Below, piece after piece: positions 44,614 through 52,421 of a stretch of DNA of 64,000 bases. The position numbers were made by a program, and so were the translations under genes. Source of the DNA: Actinomycetota bacterium. Its GTDB lineage: Bacteria; Actinomycetota; Actinomycetes; Streptosporangiales; Streptosporangiaceae. Within the stretch, counting starts at the first letter, position 1. Each line of letters opens with the position of its first letter. The notes below the pieces were generated by a model. That model searched no databases. It was not told the origin of the DNA and saw nothing but the letters and a program-made list of their open reading frames with translations. The stretch is from positions 1 to 64,000 of the forward strand of contig JAFAYQ010000038.1 in assembly GCA_019240215.1 (NCBI GenBank). Direction: 5' to 3'.

Positions 44614-45798
44614 CTAGGCCAGCCTTCGGGCCCGCAGCGCCAGCTCCAGCTCGAAGCGGGCGTCGGGGTCGTCCAGGGTGGCGCCGAACATCGCCCGCAG
44701 CTGGTTCATCCGGTACCGGGCGGTCTGCCGGTGGATGTGCAGCTGGTCGGCCGTCTGGCCGATGCTGCGCGTTTCCAGCCAGGTCAGCAGGGTGTCGGCC
44801 AGCGCCTTACGGCGGGGGGCAGCGACCCCGCTGAGCGGGGCCAGCCGGACCCGGCCGAGGCGGCCGAGGGCGTCGTGCCCGCGGTGCAGGACGATCTCGG
44901 TCAGGTGGTCGTCGCAGTGCAGCACCGGGTGGCTGCCGGTGGCGCCGCCGGGCCGCAGCGCCAGCGTCTCGGCCGCCCACGCCAGCGAGGTGGCGGCCGC
45001 GGTCACCGGGACGGCCGGCCCGGCCGCCGCCCGCACCCCGGCCAGCGCCTGATCCAGCATCCGGCGGCGGCCAGGACCGTCCGGATCGGGGACGATCAGG
45101 CACGGCTGGGGCCGGTCGAGGTCGGCCAGCACCTCGGCCGGCAGCGCCAGTCGCCATTCCAACTCGGCCCCACCAGCCCTGTCAGTGGCCAGCAGCATCA
45201 CCGAGACCAGCCGCGGCAGCCGCCACCCGGCCAGGCTGGCCTGGGCGGCGATGGCCTCGGCCGGAGCCGGGTCGGCCAGCAACAGCGTGATCAGCCGCTG
45301 CCGCCGCCGGCTGGTCTCCTCGGCCGCCCGCCGCTGGACCTGGTCGTGGCCGGCCGCCGAGTACGCGGCGATCTCGTCGATGTGGATGAGCAGCGCCTCG
45401 GCCAGCAGCCCGAGGGTCTCGGCCGGGATGATCGCGTGGTAGGCCGCCCCGGTCAGCCAGTGCATGACCACCCGCGCCCCGGTCCGCAGGGCCGCCTGCA
45501 GCATCTCCAGGCTGCGGCCCTCGGTCGCCTCGACCTTCCCGATCCGGTAGAACGTGTCGGCCAGACGTTGCCGGGGCGCCTGCGGCCAGGCGATCCGGTC
45601 CGCGAACCCGGCGATCGCGGCCTCCGCCCCCAGCCGCAGGTTGCTGGCGTAGACCGGGTCGCCCAGCCGCGCGTACTCGGTCACCGCCGCGCTGATCTCG
45701 GCCACCATCTGCTCGGCGAGGTCCGGTACCAGCGGCCGGATCTGCTCGGCGACGCGCGGCGGGACCGCCGGCCAGCCGGTACCCGGTGCGTCCCTCAT
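44614..45798 (-). CDS. PucR family transcriptional regulator
   Basis: The 394-residue protein has an N-terminal helical sensor region (about 20-165), a GGDEF-like middle region (about 175-290) and the C-terminal PucR helix-turn-helix with SIGQTADQLHIHRQTARYRM (about 352-371). Family members respond to small metabolites such as purines or amines. The divergent secreted lipase gene is the nearest possible target, and palindromic sequence lies between them at 45832-45852. Confidence 0.9.
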   Translation of the reverse strand: MRDAPGTGWPAVPPRVAEQIRPLVPDLAEQMVAEISAAVTEYARLGDPVYASNLRLGAEAAIAGFADRIAWPQAPRQRLADTFYRIGKVEATEGRSLEMLQAALRTGARVVMHWLTGAAYHAIIPAETLGLLAEALLIHIDEIAAYSAAGHDQVQRRAAEETSRRRQRLITLLLADPAPAEAIAAQASLAGWRLPRLVSVMLLATDRAGGAELEWRLALPAEVLADLDRPQPCLIVPDPDGPGRRRMLDQALAGVRAAAGPAVPVTAAATSLAWAAETLALRPGGATGSHPVLHCDDHLTEIVLHRGHDALGRLGRVRLAPLSGVAAPRRKALADTLLTWLETRSIGQTADQLHIHRQTARYRMNQLRAMFGATLDDPDARFELELALRARRLA

Positions 45799-45831
45799 CT
45801 GCGGCTCCCGGTGCGTGGCGTCCGCTCCCGT

Positions 45832-45852
45832 AAGTTACTACCAAGTTAACTT
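45832..45852. promoter_or_regulatory. AAGTTA repeats and palindrome, candidate operator
   Basis: AAGTTA at 45832 is repeated at 45843 inside the perfect 10-bp palindrome AAGTTAACTT. It is AT-rich against the local background and lies 35-55 bp before the PucR start, between it and the divergent lipase gene. Confidence 0.5.
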
Positions 45853-46011
45853 CGCGGTTCGGCGGTGTCTACGGGGGCTTGTTGTGCATCACGGACAAAA
45901 AGCCGGCTCGTGACCGCGCACGCGGTACATAGCCGTACTGTCATCCCGGGCTCACCATCGGCTACACGCGCTGTGACGCGCGGCACATTCCTGAGCCGTG
46001 GGAGACCGACG

Positions 46012-47043
46012 ATGCCCATCCCGCCCCCCGCCCGCCGAGCCCGCCGACCCCTCCGCGCCCTGCGCACCCGCCGGCGCTGGCTGGCCGCCGCCACCGCCGC
46101 TCCCGCCCTCGCGCTGACGCTGGCCGCCACCCTCCCGGCCGCCTCGGCCGCCGCCAGCCCCACCCATCCCGCTCACCCCGCCCGCCCGGCCGCCAGCACC
46201 AGCCTCCCCGTCACCTACAACTTCCTGGCCGGGGTGGCGGCCGCGCTGGCCAACCCGAACGCCTCCCCGCCCGGCGCCAACAACTGGTCCTGTAAGCCCA
46301 GCGCCGCCCACCCCTACCCGGTGGTGCTGGTCAACGGGACCGGCGAGGACATGGCCGACGGGTTCAGCGCGCTGTCGCCGCTGCTGGCCGACAACGGCTA
46401 CTGCGTGTTCGCGGCCAACTTCGGCGGTACCCCCGGTCAGCTGCTCCAGGGCACCGGCGACATCACCCAGTCGGCGGCCGAGCTGGCCTCGTTCGTCACC
46501 CAGGTGCTCGGCGCCACCGGCGCGGCCAAGGCCGACCTGGTCGGCCACTCCCAGGGCGGCATGATGCCGCGGTACTACCTCAAGTTCCTGGGCGGCGCGC
46601 CCAAGGTCGAGACGCTGGTCGGGCTGGCCCCGTCCAACCACGGCACCACCCTGGACGGCCTCGCCACCCTCGAGACCGAGCTGGCCACCGTGCTGCCGGG
46701 CATCTCCTCGGCGCTCGGTAGCGCCTGCCAGGCGTGCGCCCAGCAGATCGCGGGCTCGTCGTTCATGACCACCCTCAACGCCGGCGGCGACACCGTGGCC
46801 GGCCCCAGCTACACGGTCATCGAGACCCGCAACGACGAGATCGTCACCCCGTACACGTCGGCCTTCTTGTCCGGCCCGGACGTCACCAACATCCTGCTGC
46901 AGAACGTCTGCCCGCTCGACCAGACCGACCACATCGGCATCGCCGACGACACGGTCGCGCTGCACCTGGTGCTCAACGCCCTCGATCCGGCCCGCCCGCA
47001 GGCCGTGCCCTGCGTCCCGGTACTGCCGATCCTGGGAGGCTGA
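46012..47043 (+). CDS. Secreted lipase/esterase (class 2 lipase-like alpha/beta hydrolase)
   Basis: ATG 46012, preceded by GGGAG, gives 343 residues. The N-terminus is very basic (RRARRPLRALRTRRRW) followed by a hydrophobic stretch ending LPAASAAA, a signal peptide that may use the Tat route. The mature enzyme has VVLVNGTGED (oxyanion strand), GHSQGGMMPRYYLKF with Ser180, a RNDEIVTPY loop with the acid Asp and TDHIGIADD with the His. Cysteine pairs suggest disulfides. It should hydrolyse lipid esters outside the cell. Confidence 0.9.
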   Translation: MPIPPPARRARRPLRALRTRRRWLAAATAAPALALTLAATLPAASAAASPTHPAHPARPAASTSLPVTYNFLAGVAAALANPNASPPGANNWSCKPSAAHPYPVVLVNGTGEDMADGFSALSPLLADNGYCVFAANFGGTPGQLLQGTGDITQSAAELASFVTQVLGATGAAKADLVGHSQGGMMPRYYLKFLGGAPKVETLVGLAPSNHGTTLDGLATLETELATVLPGISSALGSACQACAQQIAGSSFMTTLNAGGDTVAGPSYTVIETRNDEIVTPYTSAFLSGPDVTNILLQNVCPLDQTDHIGIADDTVALHLVLNALDPARPQAVPCVPVLPILGG

Positions 47044-47324
47044 GGATCTCGGTCACCAGATCGCGCAGCCAGCGGTGGGCGTGGTCCCGGTCGTGGCGGG
47101 CGTGCCAGGCCATGACGGCCGGGACTCCGTCCACCGCCAGCCAGGTCGTAGGCGCGCAGGTCCGGGCCGAGCTGGCCGCCCGCCATCGCCGCCGGTGCCA
47201 CCGTGACCAGCTGGGCCGCGTCGAGGAAGCGCTGGACCCGTTTCTCCGCCCGGAGCTTGGCCGCCTGGGTGGAGCGTTCCACGGCGCGCTGCCGCCAGGC
47301 CGGTTCCGCCCCGGGAATGCCCAC
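46973..47324 (-). pseudogene. Decayed regulator remnant: TetR-like start joined to LysR-like end
   Basis: A frame from GTG 47324 begins with WRQRAVERSTQAAKLRAEKR and RFLDAAQLV, typical of the extreme N-terminus of TetR proteins. It continues TVAPAAMAGGQLGPDLRAYDL without a helix-turn-helix. A +1 frame change then gives DGVPAVMAWHARHDRDHAHR and WLRDLVTEIL, which resembles the C-terminus of LysR-type regulators and ends at 46973 inside the lipase gene. Neither part is a complete protein. The assignment is from pattern memory. The remainder of the gap to 47520 shows nothing. Confidence 0.4.
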
Positions 47325-47519
47325 GGCCGCCCCCCACCATCGCCGTTACCAGGTTTCTCTTTCCACTCTCCCGCCGTTCACTCCCCGCCGTTACGAGCTG
47401 ACCGTGCGTGCGGGGCGCCCGGGCCGCGGGCGGGCGCCCGGCCGTAGGCGGGCTGGCCGGGCCGCGGGCGAGCTGAGCGGGCCCAGCGCCGGTGCGGGCG
47501 CCGGGCCCCGTCTTCGGGG

Positions 47520-47852
47520 TCAGCCGGGATAGGCCCGGTACCACTGCGCGACCGGCGGCCGCCCGGCCAGGTCCATGGCCGGCGTCAGGTCGAGCTTCCC
47601 GGCCGCCGCGCTCTCGTTCATGGCCGCCGCCGCTGTCGCGATGTCGGCATCGTCGAGCTCGTACACGGTCAGGTACCGGTGGCTGGGCCCGTCGGCGTCC
47701 GGCTCGACCAACTCGTAGCGCGCCACCCCGCTGATCGACGGCACCGCCGCCCGCACCTGCGGGATGTGCGTACCCTCGTACCACTCGTCGAACGCACCCA
47801 GCTGATCGGCCGAAACCGGGCTGGACCAGGCGAGGAAGACGCCCTTGGCCAT
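47520..47852 (-). CDS. EthD-like/dimeric alpha-beta barrel protein
   Basis: The 110-residue protein fits the small ferredoxin-like dimeric barrel group: FDEWYEGTHIPQVRAAVPSISGVARYEL (about 21-48) and HRYLTVYELDD (about 58-68). EthD-type proteins assist degradation enzymes or act on small substrates; several accompany catabolic operons. The promoter carries copy a of the AACAAACGTT motif 34 bp before the start, shared with the divergent double-TetR gene. It is probably part of that regulon. Confidence 0.75.
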   Translation of the reverse strand: MAKGVFLAWSSPVSADQLGAFDEWYEGTHIPQVRAAVPSISGVARYELVEPDADGPSHRYLTVYELDDADIATAAAAMNESAAAGKLDLTPAMDLAGRPPVAQWYRAYPG

Positions 47853-47885
47853 ATCCGTGCCTCCGTCCGTCGCATGCTCCAGTAA

Positions 47886-47903
47886 GACCTAACGTTTGTT
47901 ATC
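47886..47903 (-). promoter_or_regulatory. Regulon motif copy a (GATAACAAACGTTAGGTC)
   Basis: Read on the minus strand it shares GATAACAAACGTT with the copy at 62122 and ACAAACGTTAGGT with the copies at 49488 and 62252. It lies 34 bp before the EthD-like gene and 125 bp before the divergent tetR1. Confidence 0.75.
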
Positions 47904-48028
47904 AATCTAAGCCGTCGGCGATCACGTAGGCAAGGGGTGACCAGGGAAAGCGCCGCCGGCGCGACCGGGCGGCGCCCCGCCGTCGGCCAAATGCGGACGT
48001 GCCGCTCCGCCTCCCGCATAATGGCCGG

Positions 48029-49300
48029 GTGACCGTGTCGCCTTCTTCTGTGCCCAAGACACCACTCGCCGCCAGGAACCGCCGGCGCGACGAGATCCTG
48101 CGGGCGGCGGCCGGCCTGTTCGCCTCGGACGGGTACGCGAGCACGTCGATGCGCGAGGTCGCCGCCGCCTCCGGCATCCTGCCTGGCAGCCTGTACCACC
48201 ACTTCGAGTCCAAGGAAGCCATCGCCGTCGAGCTGGTCGAGGAGTACCACGCCGACCTGGTCCGGGTGGTCCGCGAGTCCCAGCCCGACCCCGATGACCC
48301 GCTGGCCTCGCTGTACACGTTTGCCCGGGACATCGCCAACGTGTCCTGGGGACACCAGGCCGCCCTGGCCATCAGCGTGTTCGACGCGCCCGGCACCGCC
48401 AGCTCCAGCCTGCGGACGGTGGTCAGGACCGAGCCCGCCAGCGTCGACCGCTACTGGCGCCGCCTGATCAGCGCGGCCGTGGCCGCCGAAGTGATCGAGC
48501 CGTCGGTCGACGGCCGGATCCTGCGGCACGTGCTCAACCGCACGATCGTCGGGGTCGGGCTGGCCTGGGACCACGCCATCGAGTCGAACGCGGTCACCGA
48601 CTGCATCCTCGCCCTGCTGTTCGAGGGCCTGGCCAGCTCAGCCGACGCCTGCGAGGACAAGTCCAAGCCGGCCCGGATCGTGGACGAAGCCCGGGTCCGC
48701 TGGGCCGACCAGGCGGCGGGCGAGCTCACCCAGCGTCGCGGTCAGATTCTCGATGCCGCCCGCACCGAGTTCGCCCAGCGCGGCTTCGACGCCACCACCG
48801 TGCGCGACATCGCCGACGCGGCCGGGGTCAAGGCCAGCAACCTGTACCGCTACTTCGAGTCCAAGGACTCGATGATCCGGGAGATCCTCGGCAACTTCTC
48901 CGAGCAGCTGCTGGCCGCCTACCGCGACGTCATCGGGGCCGGCTCCGGCACCGTCCAGACCGTCGATGCGATCTTGTGGCTGCTCAACCAGGCGGGCCGT
49001 CACTTCAGCCGCGAAGTGGAGATCCTGCAGACGTTCAGCCGCCTGATGACCCTCGGGGTCGCCGACACCTATCACGAAGGCGCCGAGGCCCGGCTGACCC
49101 TGCTGTCGGAGCTGATCGCCCGCGGCGTCGCGTCCGGTGAGCTCAACCAGATCGCCGACCCGGCCCTGGTCGCCTCCTGCCTCCGCGAGATCATGTGGGC
49201 CCCGATGCGCAACCTGGTGCACATCTCGCCCCAGCGCGTCCGCCAGTTCCACCGCCAGTCCGTGCTGTCGGGCCTCGCCCGCAGTTCGGTGCCGCGCTGA
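48029..49300 (+). CDS. Double-TetR transcriptional regulator 1
   Basis: From GTG 48029 the product has 423 residues and contains two full TetR units in tandem. Unit 1: YASTSMREVAAASGILPGSLYHHFESKEAI (about 36-65), then a ligand-domain-like helical part. Unit 2: FDATTVRDIADAAGVKASNLYRYFESKDSM (about 254-283), then a second helical domain. One chain thus supplies the two DNA-reading heads normally given by a dimer. A second protein of the same design is encoded at 62350. It likely controls the motif found at its own promoter and at the amidohydrolase operon. Confidence 0.92.
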   Translation: MTVSPSSVPKTPLAARNRRRDEILRAAAGLFASDGYASTSMREVAAASGILPGSLYHHFESKEAIAVELVEEYHADLVRVVRESQPDPDDPLASLYTFARDIANVSWGHQAALAISVFDAPGTASSSLRTVVRTEPASVDRYWRRLISAAVAAEVIEPSVDGRILRHVLNRTIVGVGLAWDHAIESNAVTDCILALLFEGLASSADACEDKSKPARIVDEARVRWADQAAGELTQRRGQILDAARTEFAQRGFDATTVRDIADAAGVKASNLYRYFESKDSMIREILGNFSEQLLAAYRDVIGAGSGTVQTVDAILWLLNQAGRHFSREVEILQTFSRLMTLGVADTYHEGAEARLTLLSELIARGVASGELNQIADPALVASCLREIMWAPMRNLVHISPQRVRQFHRQSVLSGLARSSVPR

Positions 49301-49600
49301 CCCAGCGGCCCGCCCGCTCGCCGCGCAGTACGCACCTCGCCGCGTCCGCCTGCGCCTGCCCGAGCCGCCGCGCCCTTCGGCGGCCATTCGCCAAGGCTCA
49401 GGCCACCTCCGCACCCGCCCGGTGACCGGGTGTTTTGGGTCACACTGACCCCTTGATTCGGCTTGGGCCCGGTGTTAGGTTCCCGGTAACAAACGTTAGG
49501 TAACACACCGTCAGCGACCAGCCACGACGCCCGACCGTGGCTGTTACACCGCCATGCCCAGCCCGGCCTCGGGACCGCCAGGGAAGGAACGACGCCCACG
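49301..49600. other. Promoter region of the amidohydrolase operon
   Basis: No gene is seen in these 300 bp between tetR1 and the first amidohydrolase. The right half holds the regulon motif copy b. The left half is featureless GC-rich sequence. Confidence 0.6.
49474..49506 (+). promoter_or_regulatory. Regulon motif copy b with an extra half-site
   Basis: AACAAACGTTAGGTAACAC (49488-49506) is identical over 19 bp to the copy upstream of tetR2. A second GTTAGGT half-element lies at 49474-49480. It lies about 95 bp before the first amidohydrolase start. Confidence 0.8.
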
Positions 49601-50755
49601 ATGGAACCCCCCGCCCAGCCCGCCGAGCCAGCCCCGTCACCCGCCCAGCCGACCCGAGTGATCGACGCCAGCGTGCACGTGTTCTTCCGGTCGAACGACG
49701 ACCTGCGCGACTACATGCGGGAACCGTTCGCCAGCCGCGGCATCCCCGACGTGGAGATGGACTGGTACGGCGCCCCCGGCGGCGAGTACGTGCCGTGGGC
49801 CGAACGGCCGGGCATGTACCCCGGCTCCGACCCCGACTTCACCGGCCAGCAGTTGTTCGGCGACCGAGGCGACCGGAGCGACCGCGGCGACCACGGCGAC
49901 CACGGCGACCCCGGCGTCGACCTCGCGATCCTGCACCCGATGACCCGCGGCTGCGGGCCCGACCGGCACCTGGTGTCGGCCACCCTCGCCGCCCACAACG
50001 AGATGCTGGCCCGCCGCTGGCTGGAACACCCGGTCTACGGCGACCGCTTCCGCGGCACGATCCGGCTCAACCCCGAGGACATCGAGGGTGCCCTGCAGGA
50101 GCTGGAGCGCTGGCGCGACCACCCGCGGATGGTGCAGATCGGGGTGCCGCTGCAGTCCCACGCGCTGTACGGCAAGCCGCAGTTCTGGCCGCTGTGGGAG
50201 GCGGCCGCCGACGCCGGCCTGCCGGTCGCGGTGCACATCGAGACCGGCACCGGGGTCGACAGCGCCCCCACCCCGTCGGGGCCGCCGCGGACCTATCCGC
50301 AGTACGTCGGGTTCATGGGGCTGAACTACATCTACCACCTGATGAACATGATCGCCGAGGGCGTGTTCGAGCGGTTCCCGCACCTCAAAGTGGTGTTCGC
50401 CGACGGCGGGGGAGACCTGCTCACCCCGCTGATCTGGCGGATGGACACGTTCGGGCGGCCGCACCTGGAACAGACCCCGTGGGCGCCCGACATCCCCAGC
50501 GACTACCTGCCCGGGCACGTGCAGTTCATCTTCGGCGCCCTGGACGGGCCGGGCCAGGACGCCGCCATGGCGGCCGAATGGCTGGCGATGACCGGCAAGG
50601 AAGACATGTTCATGTACGGGTCCAGCTATCCGCACTGGCACACCAGCGACCCCTACACGCTGCCCGCCCACTGGACCGATGCCCAGCGCGACAAGGTCCT
50701 GTTCGGCAACGCCGCCCAGCTTTACGGCCTCGAGCAGGCCGTCCAGCCTGCCTGA
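49601..50755 (+). CDS. COG2159-type amidohydrolase family protein 1
   Basis: The 384-residue TIM-barrel protein belongs to the ACMSD/gamma-resorcylate decarboxylase-like amidohydrolases. It starts with IDASVHVFF, the DxxxH strand, has LPVAVHIETGTG (about 207-218) for the middle His and a KVVFADGGGDLLTPLIWRMD helix. At the final metal site it reads YGSSYPHWHT, where related proteins and its neighbour have SDYPHW, so the usual Asp ligand is Ser here. A Gly/Asp repeat (DRGDRSDRGDHGDHGD, about 87-102) is a local insertion. Decarboxylase or hydrolase activity on an aromatic or ring-cleavage acid is possible. First gene of the operon. Confidence 0.85.
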   Translation: MEPPAQPAEPAPSPAQPTRVIDASVHVFFRSNDDLRDYMREPFASRGIPDVEMDWYGAPGGEYVPWAERPGMYPGSDPDFTGQQLFGDRGDRSDRGDHGDHGDPGVDLAILHPMTRGCGPDRHLVSATLAAHNEMLARRWLEHPVYGDRFRGTIRLNPEDIEGALQELERWRDHPRMVQIGVPLQSHALYGKPQFWPLWEAAADAGLPVAVHIETGTGVDSAPTPSGPPRTYPQYVGFMGLNYIYHLMNMIAEGVFERFPHLKVVFADGGGDLLTPLIWRMDTFGRPHLEQTPWAPDIPSDYLPGHVQFIFGALDGPGQDAAMAAEWLAMTGKEDMFMYGSSYPHWHTSDPYTLPAHWTDAQRDKVLFGNAAQLYGLEQAVQPA

Positions 50756-50786
50756 CCCGAGAACACGAAGGGAAGCCTCAGCCGCC

Positions 50787-51935
50787 ATGACGATGATCGA
50801 GACGCACGAGCGGGTACCCAGCACCGAGCGGGTCGCGGTCCGGGTGGTGGACTCCGACGTCCACCCGGTGCCCCGCCCGGCCGAATTCGCCGAGTACATC
50901 CCCGACGTCGCCCGTAAGCACTACCTGAACCACAAGATCGGCGACACGATCAACTACGACGCCCCCGACTACGCCCACGCCAAGGCGATGCGGGTCGACA
51001 CGTTCCCGGCCGGCGGCGGCTTCCCGGGCTCCGACCCCGAGCTCGCCTTTCATCAATTGATCCTGGGCGCGGGCTCCGACATCGGCGTGCTCGAGCCGGG
51101 CGGCCGCAACCACTTCATCCCCGAGGTCACCCAGGCCTTGAAGATCGCCACCAACCACTGGCTGGCCAACCACTGGCTCGACCGCACCAACAACTGGCAC
51201 CAGCGCTGGCGCGGTTCGATCTGCGTGGCGGTCGAGGATCCGCAGGGCGCCGCCCGCGAGATCGAGTACTGGGCCGGCCACGAGTACATGTCGCAGGTGC
51301 TGATCAACGCCGAGCCCCGCCCGGCCTGGGGTGACCCCCGGTACGACCCGATCTGGGCCGCCGCGGTCAAGCACGGCCTCCCGGTCAGCTGCCATCTGTC
51401 CCGGGGCTACCACGAGGAGCTGCCGGCCCCGCCGGTCGGGCTGCCCAGCTACAACCACGACTTCATGGTCACGTACTCGATGCTGGCCGCCAACCAGGTG
51501 CTGAGCCTGGTCTTCGACGGCACCTTCGAGCGGTTCCCGACCCTGAAGATCGTCCTGGTCGAGCACGCCTTCACCTGGATCCTGCCGCTGATGTGGCGGA
51601 TGGACGCGATCTACATCGCCCGCCGCGGCGACCTGCCCGACCTCCGGCGCAAGCCTTCGGAGTACGTGAAGGACCACATCAAGTTCACCACCCAGCCGCT
51701 CGACTACCCCGAGGACAAGCTCGAGCTGACCCGGGCCATGGAGTGGATGGAGGCGGACAAGATCCTGCTGTTCTCCTCGGACTACCCGCACTGGACCTAC
51801 GACGACCCGCGCTGGCTGATCAAGCACCTGCCGGACGGCATGCGGATGAGGATCATGCACGAGAACGGCATCGAGACCTACCTGAACGTGCCGCGCACCG
51901 TGCCCAAGCTCGACGGCCAGCAGTTCGTCTACTAG
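50787..51935 (+). CDS. COG2159-type amidohydrolase family protein 2
   Basis: From ATG 50787 the product has 382 residues. The metal-site pattern is intact: VVDSDVHPVP at the first strand, LPVSCHLSRGYHEE in the middle and LLFSSDYPHWTYDDP with Asp at the end. LVEHAFTWILPLMWRMDAIY matches the conserved helix. It is related to, but clearly distinct from, the upstream protein, and the pair may form a hetero-oligomer. Candidate chemistry is non-oxidative decarboxylation or hydrolysis of a carboxylated ring or ring-fission product. It lies 31 bp behind gene 1. Confidence 0.87.
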   Translation: MTMIETHERVPSTERVAVRVVDSDVHPVPRPAEFAEYIPDVARKHYLNHKIGDTINYDAPDYAHAKAMRVDTFPAGGGFPGSDPELAFHQLILGAGSDIGVLEPGGRNHFIPEVTQALKIATNHWLANHWLDRTNNWHQRWRGSICVAVEDPQGAAREIEYWAGHEYMSQVLINAEPRPAWGDPRYDPIWAAAVKHGLPVSCHLSRGYHEELPAPPVGLPSYNHDFMVTYSMLAANQVLSLVFDGTFERFPTLKIVLVEHAFTWILPLMWRMDAIYIARRGDLPDLRRKPSEYVKDHIKFTTQPLDYPEDKLELTRAMEWMEADKILLFSSDYPHWTYDDPRWLIKHLPDGMRMRIMHENGIETYLNVPRTVPKLDGQQFVY

Positions 51936-51945
51936 GGGAGAGTGC

Positions 51946-52344
51946 ATGACGGTCACGCAGCCCGGCCAGTCCCACTCGCTGCCGCAGGGCAGGGAGCACG
52001 TGGTCTGCACGGAGGACGAGATCCCGCCCGGCGAGCATCGCGTCTTCCCCATCGGCCGGCACGGCGTCGGGGTCTACAACGTCAACGGCGTCTTCTACGC
52101 GATCGCGAACTACTGCCCGCACGAGGGCGGCCCCTTGTGCACCGGACGGGTCCACGGCCGCAGCGTGGTGGCCGACCACGCTCCGGGCGGGGCCGGGGTG
52201 GTCCGCGACGGAGAGTTCATCTACTGCCCCTGGCATCAGTGGGGCTTCGAGCTGGCCACCGGCACGACCGCGGTCAAGCCCGAATGGAGCATCCGCACCT
52301 ACCCGGTCAAGGTGCTCGACCAGAAGGTCATCGTCACGGCCTGA
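51946..52344 (+). CDS. Rieske-type [2Fe-2S] ferredoxin
   Basis: The 132-residue protein has the Rieske ligands in NYCPHEGGPLC (Cys-Pro-His) and YCPWHQWGFEL (Cys-x-x-His). It is a stand-alone ferredoxin, not an oxygenase alpha subunit, because no mononuclear iron domain follows. It may carry electrons to an oxygenase encoded elsewhere. The start ATG 51946 has GGGGAGAG upstream and lies 10 bp after amidohydrolase 2. Confidence 0.9.
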   Translation: MTVTQPGQSHSLPQGREHVVCTEDEIPPGEHRVFPIGRHGVGVYNVNGVFYAIANYCPHEGGPLCTGRVHGRSVVADHAPGGAGVVRDGEFIYCPWHQWGFELATGTTAVKPEWSIRTYPVKVLDQKVIVTA

Positions 52345-52421
52345 CCGGCCACCGGAGTTGACCAACGGCGCGTCCGCGCCCAGCACGGAGACCGATTAAT
52401 GGCGCCCAAGGGAGGGCCGTC

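Noticed and set aside
47053-47784. Minus-strand frame of 243 codons overlapping the EthD-like gene
   Set aside because: It is out of frame with both the EthD-like gene and the regulator remnant. Its translation is Gly/Arg/Pro-rich with no motif.
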